From assembly GCA_964622715.1 (NCBI GenBank), contig CAZURR010000006.1, positions 1 through 53,279 of the forward strand: a stretch of 53,279 nt of DNA, given 5' to 3'. Shown piece by piece: positions 31,665 to 40,197 of the stretch. The translations under genes were made by a program, and so were the position numbers. Source of the stretch: Hyphomicrobium_A sp964622715. GTDB lineage: Bacteria; Pseudomonadota; Alphaproteobacteria; Rhizobiales; Hyphomicrobiaceae. Every line of letters begins with the position of its first letter. Within the stretch, counting starts at the first letter, position 1. The notes below the pieces were generated by a model. It made no database searches. It had not been told where the DNA came from and saw only the letters and a list, made by a program, of their open reading frames with translations.

Positions 31665-32644
31665 CCGGCGGCTGCGCGTCTCGCTTCGGCCCGGATCGCG
31701 CGCTCGCGTTGCAAAAGGTAGATCCCAGAGCTGATGATGACGACCGAGCCTGCGAGTGTCCAGACGTCAGGCAATTGGCCGAATACAAGAAAACCAAACG
31801 CCACCATAGAAACGAGCTGCAGATAAAGGAAAGGCGCCACGATAGAGGCGGGCGCCAACCGATTGGCGTGGATGAACAGATAGTGTCCGATGCCGCCGAG
31901 CAGGCCGAGCGCAAAAAGCAGCAGCCATTCCAAGACAGAGGCTGGCCACACCCACTCCCATATTGCGAAAGGCGCAAGCACGATGGTGCCAATTACGATG
32001 GAATAGAAAAGCATCGCCAACGGCGCGTCGTAGGCTGCTAGAAAGCGCGTCATCAGCATGAACAGCGAGTAGGCGAACATTGCTCCGAAAGCAAAAACAA
32101 ACGCTGGATGTAGCTGGGCAACGCCGGGGCGCACCACTATTAGGATGCCGAGAAAGCCCACAAGGATGGCGACGAGCCGCCGCCAGCCAACCCACTCCCC
32201 CAAAAACGGTCCTGCAAGAAGCGCAATAAACAAGGGCGCCAGGAAGAAAACCGTTACCGTCTGGTCGAGGCGCAGGTGCTCAAGAGCCAGGAAGTTGAAA
32301 ACTGTCGTCAAAGCCATCAGGACCGAGCGCACGATCTCAAATTTGATCTTGCGCGTAGCAAATAGCGCCGAAAGTGGCAGAGCGCTCAACAGCGTCAGCA
32401 TCAACAGGAACTGTCCTGCGAATCGCACCCAAGCGATCTGTACGATAGGAAGCGAGGAGCGCGTCGCTAGATACTTCGCCGAGGTGTCGAGACCGGAGAA
32501 GAGCACGAGCGCCAGGAACATAAGGCCGATGGCCTTGAGCCGGTCGCGCGCGTCCCGTTCCGCCTCCTCGAATGCCGTGGGGCTTGCTTGGGGGACACTG
32601 GCGCTGGGTGCGCGCACATCGTCTTGTAGCATATCATCATTCAT
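31661..32644 (-). CDS. EamA/DMT-family transporter
   Basis: A 327-residue inner-membrane protein from ATG 32644 (AAGAGAG upstream). A hydrophilic N-terminal arm (about 1-35) precedes ten membrane segments forming two EamA repeats (e.g. AIGLMFLALVLFSGLDTSAKY, FLAPLFIALLAGPFLGEWVGWRR, and the second FLYLQLVSMVAFGFLVFG). The GEWVGWRR loop at the end of each half is typical. Drug/metabolite transporters of this type export or import small metabolites; the substrate is unknown. It is convergent with tgt with overlapping stop codons (31661-31664). Confidence 0.88.
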   Translation of the reverse strand: MNDDMLQDDVRAPSASVPQASPTAFEEAERDARDRLKAIGLMFLALVLFSGLDTSAKYLATRSSLPIVQIAWVRFAGQFLLMLTLLSALPLSALFATRKIKFEIVRSVLMALTTVFNFLALEHLRLDQTVTVFFLAPLFIALLAGPFLGEWVGWRRLVAILVGFLGILIVVRPGVAQLHPAFVFAFGAMFAYSLFMLMTRFLAAYDAPLAMLFYSIVIGTIVLAPFAIWEWVWPASVLEWLLLFALGLLGGIGHYLFIHANRLAPASIVAPFLYLQLVSMVAFGFLVFGQLPDVWTLAGSVVIISSGIYLLQRERAIRAEARRAAAG

Positions 32645-32776
32645 GGCGCGCTCTCTTAGCGTACCATGGCCTCGACGCAGAGGTGTCATTTCGCGCAGCT
32701 TAACTGCGTCGGGGACATGTTGGTACGTTTTAGAGGCCGGGGCTCCGTTGCCGTGACCATGCCGACCGCGCCGATA

Positions 32777-34615
32777 TTACGCGCCTGGTCCCAATGCCCG
32801 GTCGAGATTGAACGCGGAGCTGATCAGCGCCAAATGGGTGAAGGCCTGAGGGAAATTGCCAAGGGCCTCGCCGCGATGACCGGTCTCTTCGGCGTAAAGA
32901 CCAACGTGATTGGCAAATCCCAGCATGCGTTCAAACATAAGCCGAGCCTTTTCAAGTCGGTTTCGGTCATGGCGCCCGGCACGTGTCAATGCTTCCACAA
33001 GCCAGAACGTACAAATATTGAAAGTCCCCTCTTCGCCATCGAGGCCGTCGGCGGTTTTCTCGATGTTATAGCGGTAGACCAAGCTGTTGGCGGTCAAGCC
33101 ACCTTTCTCCGGAGGAAGGAGTGTAGCATCCAGAGTGCTCAACATGCGAGGGTCGGTCGGGGAAAGAAAGAATGTGAGCGGTAGCATCAAATTGGCTGCA
33201 TCGAGCGAGTCGCTACCGTAGTGTTGGACGAAAGCTTGCCGGCTTTCGCTCCACCCGTTCTGCATGATGTCTTCGTAGATTTGGTCGCGAACCTTTAGCC
33301 AGTGATCGCGCGGAGCTGGAAAGGAGCGTTTGTCAGCTAGGCGAATGGAACGATCCAAGGCGACCCAGCACATCAGCTTTGAATAAACGAACTGCTGTTG
33401 GCCGCCGCGAACCTCCCAGATACCCTCATCGGGTCGTTGCCAATTGTCACAGACCCAGTCGGCCAGCGCGCTAAGTGACGTCCACGCGTCATAGGAGATG
33501 GGGGCACCGTGCTTATTATAAAGATAAGCAGCATCAAGTAACTCACCATAAATATCGAGCTGTACTTGATCAAAAGCACCATTGCCTATTCTGACCGGCT
33601 TCGATCCCATGTAGCCGTCGAGGTGATCGAGTGTTTCCTCGGTGAGCTTCTTGCGCCCATCGATCCCATACATGATCTGCAGAGAGCCGTTTGGTCCCGG
33701 CTCCTTGCACAGTTCAGATAGGAATTTCATGAACTGCTCGGCTTCATCCGTGAAGCCAAGGCGAATAAACGCGTAGACTGTGAACGCGGCATCTCGAATC
33801 CACGTAAACCGGTAGTCCCAGTTGCGCGCGCCACCGATGCCCTCAGGCAAACTGCACGTCGGCGCGGCGACGATGGCGCCGGTCGGTTCATAAGTCAGCA
33901 ATTTCAAAGCCAGTGCCGAGCGGTGAACGGTTTCGCGCCAACGTCCGGTGTAGTCACACTTGCCAACCCAACCGCGCCAGTATGTGACGGTGCGCCGGAA
34001 TAGGTCCTCCGCCTCATCTGGTGACAAGCCGAAGTCACTATCCAAATCTGGTGGAACATGGCCGAGCACAAATACGGCGGTCTCTCCCTGGGTAAGAGTG
34101 AACTCGGAGACGACGCCGCTATCGTGTTTCTCGAGCGGTATTGTTGACGCAAGCCCTATGGTCAGCGACGGTGATCTAAACGTTGCGCCGGCCTTGCTGA
34201 CCGTTGTTTTGTGTTTGTCGCGAGCGTAGTTGAATGCCGGACGGCACTCCATTCGAAAGTTAAGCGGGCCGAGCACGGCGGTCACTCGCCTGATGATCTG
34301 ATGACGATGACCATCGCCGGAAACGGCGCGTCCCGCGGGCATAAAGTCGGTCAGCTCAGCCGCACCACCAGGAGCCAGAAAACGAGTAATAAGGACGTTG
34401 GTCTCTGGCCAGTAAAATTGTTTGCAGACTACGTCATCGCCAACGGGAGCAATCTTGAAATGGCCGCCCTTCTTGTCATCGAGAATGGATGCAAAGATGC
34501 TGGGGGAATCGAAGTCGGGCACGCACAGCCAGTCTATGGAGCCGTCAATACCCACAAGCGCGACGGTGTGCATGTCGCCAATCATTCCGTAATTCTCAAT
34601 GGGCTGATAGGCCAT
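32777..34615 (-). CDS. GH15-family glycoside hydrolase (glucoamylase/trehalase type)
   Basis: A 612-residue cytosolic enzyme. ATG 34615 starts MAYQPIENYGMIGDMHTVALV, the usual beginning of this family; the frame upstream is not conserved. An N-terminal super-sandwich domain (1-250) leads to an (alpha/alpha)6 barrel. Key segments are GARNWDYRFTWIRDAAF (catalytic Asp/Glu region), DQVQLDIYGELLDAAYLY and EEGTFNICTFWLVEAL (catalytic Glu). The family hydrolyses alpha-glucosides, and bacterial members close to this sequence act on trehalose or short malto-oligosaccharides. The substrate is therefore uncertain. No signal peptide is present and there is no adjacent trehalose gene. Confidence 0.9.
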   Translation of the reverse strand: MAYQPIENYGMIGDMHTVALVGIDGSIDWLCVPDFDSPSIFASILDDKKGGHFKIAPVGDDVVCKQFYWPETNVLITRFLAPGGAAELTDFMPAGRAVSGDGHRHQIIRRVTAVLGPLNFRMECRPAFNYARDKHKTTVSKAGATFRSPSLTIGLASTIPLEKHDSGVVSEFTLTQGETAVFVLGHVPPDLDSDFGLSPDEAEDLFRRTVTYWRGWVGKCDYTGRWRETVHRSALALKLLTYEPTGAIVAAPTCSLPEGIGGARNWDYRFTWIRDAAFTVYAFIRLGFTDEAEQFMKFLSELCKEPGPNGSLQIMYGIDGRKKLTEETLDHLDGYMGSKPVRIGNGAFDQVQLDIYGELLDAAYLYNKHGAPISYDAWTSLSALADWVCDNWQRPDEGIWEVRGGQQQFVYSKLMCWVALDRSIRLADKRSFPAPRDHWLKVRDQIYEDIMQNGWSESRQAFVQHYGSDSLDAANLMLPLTFFLSPTDPRMLSTLDATLLPPEKGGLTANSLVYRYNIEKTADGLDGEEGTFNICTFWLVEALTRAGRHDRNRLEKARLMFERMLGFANHVGLYAEETGHRGEALGNFPQAFTHLALISSAFNLDRALGPGA

Positions 34616-34760
34616 GGGCGTTGTTACCTTTTGGTCGCGAATGCCGGCGGTCCGATGTGCCAATGACGCTGCAAGGGCGCCCAATCAAGTAAGGCGTCTA
34701 GTAGGGTGTTCCTTTTGCAGTCCGTTTGGCTCCAATCGCGTTGGCCTACCACTCAAACTC

Positions 34761-34844
34761 GACCAAGAAGCGCTCAGCGACCTTATCGATCCATCCCTTC
34801 AAGCCGCGAAGGACGCCCTGAAACGATTAGGCGTCACGCCGTAG
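34761..34844 (+). pseudogene. Remnant of a TPR-protein C-terminus
   Basis: The last 27 codons of an otherwise degenerate frame read ALSDLIDPSLQAAKDALKR followed by LGVTP-stop, matching the terminal TPR helix and end (LKVLGVTP-stop) of the intact TPR gene at 35511-36023. No TPR start or other repeats precede it. It is a decayed paralogue fragment in the 34616-34935 interval, which otherwise holds only a small GAAC-GCGA-GTTC hairpin near 34855-34870. Confidence 0.6.
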
Positions 34845-34926
34845 GCAGGATGAACCGAACGCGAGTTCGGTGTCACGCGGGCCAGGTTATCTCAGAGCAG
34901 AGGCTGGGGATCTACCGGTTGGGGAC

Positions 34927-34951
34927 GCCGTCTGCCTAAGGCGCAGACGGC
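34927..34951 (-). terminator. Hairpin at the stop of the 34936 gene
   Basis: GCCGTCTGC (34927-34935) and GCAGACGGC (34943-34951) form a perfect 9-bp stem with a 7-nt loop that contains the TAG stop codon. There is no T-run on either strand, so Rho-independent termination is doubtful. It may protect a 3' end. Confidence 0.35.
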
Positions 34952-35163
34952 TGTTCTGGCTGAGTGGGTGCATCTGCCTCCGGAGCTGGTTCCGTGCTGG
35001 CTTCAGGGGTAGCGGGCGGAGCGACCTCGGTTGGCGCCGGTGTCGTTTCAACCGTAGGTGCCGTCGCGGTGTGGACCTTAGGCTCTATGTAGAAGCGCCA
35101 TACAAACCAACCGATGACACCAAGGACGATAAGGTAAATGATAACTCGGACGGGTGTATTCAC
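34936..35163 (-). CDS. Small single-pass membrane protein with Pro/Ala/Glu tail
   Basis: A 75-residue protein. One membrane segment (residues 6-26, RVIIYLIVLGVIGWFVWRFYI) is followed by a low-complexity periplasmic tail made almost only of Pro, Ala, Thr and Glu. GAGG precedes ATG 35163. It resembles small envelope proteins with TonB-like spacer tails, but no interaction motif is visible. The function is unknown. The interval 35164-35510 shows no gene or clear site. Confidence 0.6.
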   Translation of the reverse strand: MNTPVRVIIYLIVLGVIGWFVWRFYIEPKVHTATAPTVETTPAPTEVAPPATPEASTEPAPEADAPTQPEQPSAP

Positions 35164-35510
35164 GAGACTCGTTCCTCATTTTATCGATCTAGGCCAAGAA
35201 GAATACGCATTTGGGCCAGCTCATACAATCCAGCCGACGGTCGAAAAGAACACCTCCCCGGGTGGGGCAATCGGGATCGTCCGTATTCCTTATCTCGGTT
35301 GCGTGCCAAACCGGTGCAAGGATAGGATTGCATCCCCCCGCAGGCAATCGCCACGTGCGTCATACGATATCTCCGAAAACCACGAGACATCCCCGGTCGG
35401 CACCCGGTTCATAATTGCCACTTGCCGAAACAATCGTTTGAGTGCGCTGGCGAGGCCTTCCCTCCATCTCTAATGTAAGCGCTCTTGCGCGGTGATCATG
35501 GGAGGCGACA

Positions 35511-36023
35511 ATGGTACGGCTTCTTGTCTTTGCTCTTTCGCCGATACTGTGGGCCACGGGCGTCGGGGCCGATCGATACAGCGATTGCAATCAGTTTGCG
35601 GACCCGGATCGCTCGATACGCGGCTGCACGGCGATCATCGATCGTGGCAATCGAGAAAATGAGAAGAATAGAGCCGTCGCCTTTTGGAGCCGGGGAAACA
35701 CCTACTATCTCAAGCGCGAGATTGACCAAGCGATCGCCGACTTCACCGAGGCCATCAAGCTCAACCCTGAATTTGCTCTAGCCTATTACGGACGCGGCAA
35801 CGCTTATAAAGACAAGGGCGAGTATGATCGCGCCATTGCGGACGCCGACAAGATCATCGAGATCAACCCTCGGGATCCCGAGGCTTACAGCAACCGGGGC
35901 GGTGCCTACGTCGCAAAGGGCGACAAAGAGCGAGCCATTGCTGACTATCGAAACGCGCTCAAGATGGACCCATCGAACCAAATGGCAAAGGTCGCCCTCA
36001 AGGTGTTGGGCGTAACACCCTGA
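35511..36023 (+). CDS. Small secreted TPR protein
   Basis: A 170-residue protein with GGAGG 5 nt before ATG 35511. A signal peptide (1-20) is followed by the Rhizobiales-type cap with two cysteines (DCNQFADPDRSIRGCTAII) and three TPR units (AFWSRGNTYYLKREIDQAIADF, YYGRGNAYKDKGEYDRAIADADK, YSNRGGAYVAKGDKERAIADYR). It is periplasmic and probably a binding scaffold. A remnant of a related gene lies 670 nt upstream, and a longer relative is at 28338-29285. Confidence 0.85.
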   Translation: MVRLLVFALSPILWATGVGADRYSDCNQFADPDRSIRGCTAIIDRGNRENEKNRAVAFWSRGNTYYLKREIDQAIADFTEAIKLNPEFALAYYGRGNAYKDKGEYDRAIADADKIIEINPRDPEAYSNRGGAYVAKGDKERAIADYRNALKMDPSNQMAKVALKVLGVTP

Positions 36024-36193
36024 GCAGGAATAATTTCTTGGGAGGCGCTGCCTCTGCGACAGTTGTTGATGGCAAGCAGCCTTCAAGGCCGTTAACGGCG
36101 CTAATGCTGAGTCATCCACAGCAAAAGACGTCGACTGCCTCCGCCGGGCTTCGCATCGCAAGTGAATGCCGCTATTTCAGCCGCGTGCTGCGG

Positions 36194-36234
36194 AGCAAGC
36201 CACGCTTGGGCAGCACATATTGGCCCGGATGGCC
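36194..36234 (+). repeat. Direct repeat, copy A
   Basis: A 41-bp segment (AGCAAGCCACGCTTGGGCAG ... TGGCCCGGATGGCC) matching 36775-36814 with only a few differences. It is followed by an incomplete hairpin (GGCCCGGA at 36222-36229, TCCGGGCC at 36261-36268) without a T-run. It lies in the gene-poor interval 36024-36858. Confidence 0.65.
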
Positions 36235-36497
36235 CTTTCCCCTCAAATCTTCAACTGCTGTCCGGGCCTTCCCGAAGGGATAACGCCGACTGCCCACAGT
36301 TCATGTCTTGGCGCGTCACGCTATCGCCGTCATTCCCAACAAAGTTTTCTGCACCCCCCCGATCATTGACCCTACCCCGGTCAGCGTAGATCGGAGGCAA
36401 GAGGGCGTCTCCCGTATAGAGGCGTCCTCACTATGCACCCTAGAGTAAGATCGTACTTGATGGGATTGCTCGCCAAGCCCGCGAGATATCCGGCAAG

Positions 36498-36544
36498 AAC
36501 GTGAATCTTACTCTAACTCAAAAGTGTAGAGACTGATTCACGTT
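36498..36544. repeat. Palindromic intergenic element
   Basis: AACGTGAATC (36498-36507) and GATTCACGTT (36535-36544) are perfect inverted arms, with an inner CTCTA/TAGAG pair. The form resembles the short palindromic repeats common between Rhizobiales genes. A further 11-bp inverted pair, TAGAGTAAGAT (36441-36451) and ATCTTACTCTA (36505-36515), overlaps the left arm, so two alternative folds are possible. Confidence 0.55.
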
Positions 36545-36774
36545 TCAATTGGAGGCGCTATGTGCGTCCAAGTGAAACGATCAGGCTGTAGCCCTCTGTA
36601 ACAATGTTCCGAGCGCGTTCTGCCGGCCTCTTTGAGCGGTCCCGCCTCGCACCAGGCCGCGAGCCGCAAGGCCCAGCCAAGCCCCCGCCACATAACGGCC
36701 ACAACCCCGGCATTACCGTAATCAGTGTACGTTGCGTCGAAAGTGACAACCATCGTTTCGCGCATGTGTTGCCT

Positions 36775-36814
36775 AGCAAGCCACGCTTGAGCAGCACGTC
36801 TGGCCCGGATGGCC
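36775..36814 (+). repeat. Direct repeat, copy B, leading into the terminator
   Basis: A 40-bp partner of 36194-36234. Here the repeat flows into a perfect hairpin plus T-run (36803-36836). The pairing of a conserved 40-mer with a terminator is typical of the 3' end of a small RNA, but no promoter could be identified with confidence upstream. Confidence 0.6.
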
Positions 36815-36836
36815 TCAGCCACCATCCGGGCTTTTT
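36803..36836 (+). terminator. Strong intrinsic terminator
   Basis: GCCCGGATGG (36803-36812) pairs perfectly with CCATCCGGGC (36822-36831) across a 9-nt loop and is followed by TTTTT (36832-36836) on the plus strand. No plus-strand gene ends nearby (the closest stop is at 36023), so it may terminate a non-coding transcript. Confidence 0.8.
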
Positions 36837-36858
36837 CAATTTAGGCGGACCGAGACCT

Positions 36859-37233
36859 TCAATTCATCGCTTCGATGGTCTGCTGGTACTTTTCTACCTC
36901 GTCGCGGAGGTCTTGTGCGGCCTTCTTGTAGCAGTCCCTCTCGATCTCGAGCCGTGCGACTTCTAGAAGGTTCGGATCAGCGTAGGCGCCGGGCTCGCCG
37001 GAGGACGGCGCGGGCCTGGCTACACCTGCGACGGTGCACTCAGGGGCAGCGGGGAGGGATATGCGTGGGAGCGTTGGCATTGACGTTGCCGCGGGCGGTG
37101 GCGTTGCCGCTTGAGCCGACTGGATTATCACCGGGAGCCACGATTCTGAGGCATGACGCCTTTCACAATGAGAACACCCGCCAACCATGATAGCGGCCAA
37201 GGAAAAGAGGCCCAGGGCGGATGTGCGCCTCAT
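36859..37233 (-). CDS. Small putative lipoprotein with C-terminal coiled coil
   Basis: A 124-residue product from ATG 37233 (AAGG just upstream). A lipoprotein signal (SALGLFSLAAIMVGGC) is followed by a Pro/Ala/Ser-rich spacer and a charged C-terminal helix (LEVARLEIERDCYKKAAQ, then DLRDEVEKYQQTIEAMN). The layout recalls small outer-membrane spanin-type or lysis lipoproteins of Rhizobiales phages, but no other phage gene is nearby. I would not assign that function. Confidence 0.6.
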   Translation of the reverse strand: MRRTSALGLFSLAAIMVGGCSHCERRHASESWLPVIIQSAQAATPPPAATSMPTLPRISLPAAPECTVAGVARPAPSSGEPGAYADPNLLEVARLEIERDCYKKAAQDLRDEVEKYQQTIEAMN

Positions 37234-37368
37234 TACCACCTTGGCCTCTGATCGGGTTCAGAGCATTTCGCAACGCCCAACAAACTCAATGGCTCCTATC
37301 TGCATTCACACGAGGATATTTGGAGCCCCGTCTGGTGCACAGATGATCTTTGTTGTCCTTGCCCGCAC

Positions 37369-38472
37369 TTAGTCTTGAGTTTTCGTTCGTGCAAGTTCGT
37401 GTGCCCGCCGGTACCAGCGCTTTGCTTCGTTGCGATTGGAGGGCGTGTCGGCTAGTCCGATCCGCTGCAAGTTTGCTGGGTCATAGGTACTTCCCAATGC
37501 AAGAGCGCCTTTCGGCGAGCCTTCGTCAGCCGCCTGCTTGAAAATCCTCCGAGCAGCCTCAAGCTCGCCTTTTGTCATGAGAGTCTGGCCCCTTGCCAAA
37601 GGCGTTGTCCCATTGCCAAGTTGTTTTGGTGCCTTGTCCGGTGCTGCGATCTTGGCTGAGCCGCCGTCGGTTTTCTCTTGAACCATCCGCGTCGTGACCA
37701 CCCGGACGGGTTGCTTTTTTGGGACGACTTCTCCCTCATGCATCGCCAACGTCGATGCCTGTGCGAGCTGCGGGGTTACTTCGCGCACGGCTTGCAAAGT
37801 TGCGACTGTATTTGCCGCATCTATTGTGGGGGCCTGCGGTAACAGCCGCGCATGCTGGTCAATAAGTGCGGGCGCGGTTGCAGCAAGTTCGACGGTCTCA
37901 TTGGGTTGGCTCGGAGGCCCACTCAGCCATGCTGCGCCGCCAGCTCCGGCGAAAACCATTAACCCCCCTATAGCAATGATCAAACGCTTGGGAGCCCCGA
38001 AAGTGAAGCGTCCGCGACTTTCACGTCCGTGGTAAGTCAATGACAGGGGCCGCCAGGGGTCGTATGTGCCGAAGTTCCAGATATGGCCTTCTGGGTCGCG
38101 GCACGAATAACGGCAGCCGCCGTGTTCATAGACCTTGATATCCAGGACGATCTCGGCGCCTGCAGCCTTCGCGTTGTCGTAGTGCGCATTGACGTCGCGC
38201 ACGACGAAGTAACAGCTTTGCGATTGGGCACGACCGATCTTGTCGGGCAGGTTGATGTCGGCGTCGGAAGCGGTATCGCCAAAAGGCGTCACCATGATCA
38301 GGCTTCCACCAAAACACAGGTGCGCGTAAGACAGGCTACCATCTTGGCGGGTTACAACGCGGTGCTTTTCGAAACCGAGTGCCTTGCACAACCATTCGAT
38401 GGATCGCGTAGGGTCGCGATAACGAATGAGCGGCAGAAGCTTGGGTTTGATCGATTTTTCGCCGTCCTGCAT
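37369..38472 (-). CDS. VOC (glyoxalase-like) domain - membrane segment - Sel1/TPR fusion protein
   Basis: A 367-residue protein from ATG 38472 (GGGGAAG upstream). Residues about 8-142 form a VOC/glyoxalase-bleomycin-resistance domain (PKLLPLIRYRDPTRSIEWL, SYAHLCFGGSLIMV, CRDPEGHIWNFGTYDPW), with the YhdX/PhnB-like fold cues. One membrane segment spans 164-183 (LIIAIGGLMVFAGAGGAAWL). A Pro/Ala linker follows. The C-terminal 70 residues (LMTKGELEAARRIFKQAADEG, then ALALGSTYDPANLQRIG and NEAKRWYRRAHELA) are Sel1/TPR-like. By topology the VOC domain is cytosolic and the repeat domain periplasmic. The function is unknown. Confidence 0.8.
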   Translation of the reverse strand: MQDGEKSIKPKLLPLIRYRDPTRSIEWLCKALGFEKHRVVTRQDGSLSYAHLCFGGSLIMVTPFGDTASDADINLPDKIGRAQSQSCYFVVRDVNAHYDNAKAAGAEIVLDIKVYEHGGCRYSCRDPEGHIWNFGTYDPWRPLSLTYHGRESRGRFTFGAPKRLIIAIGGLMVFAGAGGAAWLSGPPSQPNETVELAATAPALIDQHARLLPQAPTIDAANTVATLQAVREVTPQLAQASTLAMHEGEVVPKKQPVRVVTTRMVQEKTDGGSAKIAAPDKAPKQLGNGTTPLARGQTLMTKGELEAARRIFKQAADEGSPKGALALGSTYDPANLQRIGLADTPSNRNEAKRWYRRAHELARTKTQD

Positions 38473-38746
38473 TAGCTTCCCCAATATCTTGCCAAGGCAG
38501 AGATCAAGTCTTGACTACCTGGCGGTCGTAGGCCGACAAAGTGACAAAAATGAGCGAATACAACTCATCTTGAGGACATTGGCACGGACCGCCGGTTAGC
38601 CCTTCAGGGTTCATGAGTTCGATCAGCAGCTCCATGAGAGCACCGTTCGCATGAACTTGAATGGGTGGCGGTTGGATTGGCGCGGAGAACGTTCCAAATT
38701 CCTCTTACAGAGCAGTTATTTGCGGCACCAAGCGACGGAGTTACTC

Positions 38747-39232
38747 ATGCGATCCTTTGCACTCACGCTGATACTTCTGCTTGTGGCGGTAGCCGCTCAT
38801 CCGCTCTTTGCCGGCGACAGCACGGAGGAAGTGGAGATCGTCGTCATTAGGCCCGATGCCAGCATCAGCTCCAAGCAAGGCCTTCCGGTCTTTCAGGGTA
38901 TCTCCGGCCAGAATTCGGGCGCAAAAGGCATCTCAATGAACCGGGTGGTGATCCCGCCGGGCGGCGCGGCGAGGGCGCACGTACACAAGGGTTATGAGTC
39001 CGTCGTCTACCTCATCAAGGGGCGTGTGAAGACGCTCTACGGCGAGGGATTGAAAAAGAGTGTGATAAATGAGGGTGGCGACTTTCTCTACATTCCGGCC
39101 GACGTACCGCACAAGCCAATCAACCTAAGCGACACGGAGGCGGCGGAAGCGATCGTCGCGCGTACCGATCCCAATGAGCAGGAAAGCGTCGAGCACGTCG
39201 CTGAGCCTGAGCCCGAGCCCGAGCATAAATAG
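38747..39232 (+). CDS. Secreted cupin-domain protein
   Basis: A 161-residue product from ATG 38747 (GGAG 7 nt upstream). A signal peptide (MRSFALTLILLLVAVAAHPLFAG) leads into one cupin domain. Motif 1 GGAARAHVHKGYESVVYLIKG supplies His-x-His and Glu metal ligands, and motif 2 GDFLYIPADVPHKPINLS supplies the third His. The C-terminal tail is a run of Pro-Glu dipeptides. A periplasmic metal-binding protein is expected; the substrate or enzymatic activity is unknown. It ends 8 nt before the convergent PPK2 gene. Confidence 0.85.
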   Translation: MRSFALTLILLLVAVAAHPLFAGDSTEEVEIVVIRPDASISSKQGLPVFQGISGQNSGAKGISMNRVVIPPGGAARAHVHKGYESVVYLIKGRVKTLYGEGLKKSVINEGGDFLYIPADVPHKPINLSDTEAAEAIVARTDPNEQESVEHVAEPEPEPEHK

Positions 39233-39240
39233 CCGACCGC

Positions 39241-40092
39241 TCACTTCTTGGTCGCGGTTTGATTTTCGTCGGCGGAATGGTAAAGCCGGCCGATCTCATC
39301 AATGTCGACAGAGGGCTTGGGCCAATGGGGGGCCATATCTTCCAGCGTATCGGCGATGATCTGGGAGACGGCAAGATTGCGGAACCACTTGTGATTGTCT
39401 GGGATCACGTACCACGGTGCGTAAGCTGTTGAGCAGGTGCTCAACGCGGCCTCGAAAGCCGTAATGTAATCGTCCCAATAATCACGTTCGGAATAATCGT
39501 TCTTGGAAATTTTCCACTGCCGTGCTGGGTCATCGAGGCGCTGCTTGAAGCGCTGAAGCTGCTCTTCTTTCGAAATGTAGAGGAAGAATTTGATGATGGT
39601 CGTGTGGTTATCGAGGTGAAGTAAGTGCTCCCAGTTGTTGATGAATGCGTAGCGGGCCTCCCAGATGGGTGCCGGCACAAGATTGTGGACGCGTGCGATA
39701 AGGACATCCTCATAGTGGGACCGATTGAAGATAGCAATTTCACCTTTTTGCGGCGCGTGCGCGTGAACGCGCCACAAGAAATCGTGGTCACGTTCGGCAG
39801 GCGTCGGCTGTTTGAATCCCGTCACCTTGACCCCTTGCGGGTCCATGGCGCTGATCACGTGCCAGCAGGTTCCATCCTTGCCGGCGCCATCAATGCCCTG
39901 GAGCACTATGAGTAGCGCCTTGGAGCCATCGCCATAGAGTGTTCGCTGTAGCTTGCTGATCTTTTCACGATAGTGCGCGAGGTCGTTTCCAGCCTTTTCC
40001 TGCGACTCGTGTGCGCCGTGGTAGGCCGGATCGAAATCCGACATTTTTAGCTTGTGGCCGGGTTTGACCACGAACTCTTCGCGGAAATCCAC
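39241..40092 (-). CDS. Polyphosphate kinase 2 family enzyme
   Basis: A 283-residue cytosolic enzyme starting with GTG 40092 (GGAGGAG upstream). The P-loop is LQGIDGAGKDGTCWHVISAM and the Walker B / lid region is IAIFNRSHYEDVLIARVHNL. Other blocks are TPAERDHDFLWRVH and ARQWKISKNDYSERDYWDDY. These match PPK2 proteins, which phosphorylate nucleotides with polyphosphate. The length and the short-domain form fit the single-domain classes I or III, but I cannot decide whether AMP, ADP or GDP is the substrate. It is tail-to-tail with the cupin gene. Confidence 0.92.
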   Translation of the reverse strand: MDFREEFVVKPGHKLKMSDFDPAYHGAHESQEKAGNDLAHYREKISKLQRTLYGDGSKALLIVLQGIDGAGKDGTCWHVISAMDPQGVKVTGFKQPTPAERDHDFLWRVHAHAPQKGEIAIFNRSHYEDVLIARVHNLVPAPIWEARYAFINNWEHLLHLDNHTTIIKFFLYISKEEQLQRFKQRLDDPARQWKISKNDYSERDYWDDYITAFEAALSTCSTAYAPWYVIPDNHKWFRNLAVSQIIADTLEDMAPHWPKPSVDIDEIGRLYHSADENQTATKK

Positions 40093-40197
40093 TCGCTCCT
40101 CCAGCCGTAGAGCGCTGCATTCATCTCATAACTGTCATGAAAACGTCGGGCCGACAAATGCCGAACATCGCGGAGCCGATGGTGAATGGGTTGCCGC

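Noticed and set aside
36538..36825. Minus-strand open frame of 95 codons
   Set aside because: It is antisense to the strong terminator and the 40-bp repeat, and its stop lies in the palindromic element. The frame may be a by-product of those repeats. It is not excluded as a gene.
36859..37233. Phage spanin / prophage remnant
   Set aside because: The lipoprotein with coiled coil resembles Rz1-like proteins, but no endolysin, holin or other phage gene is nearby.
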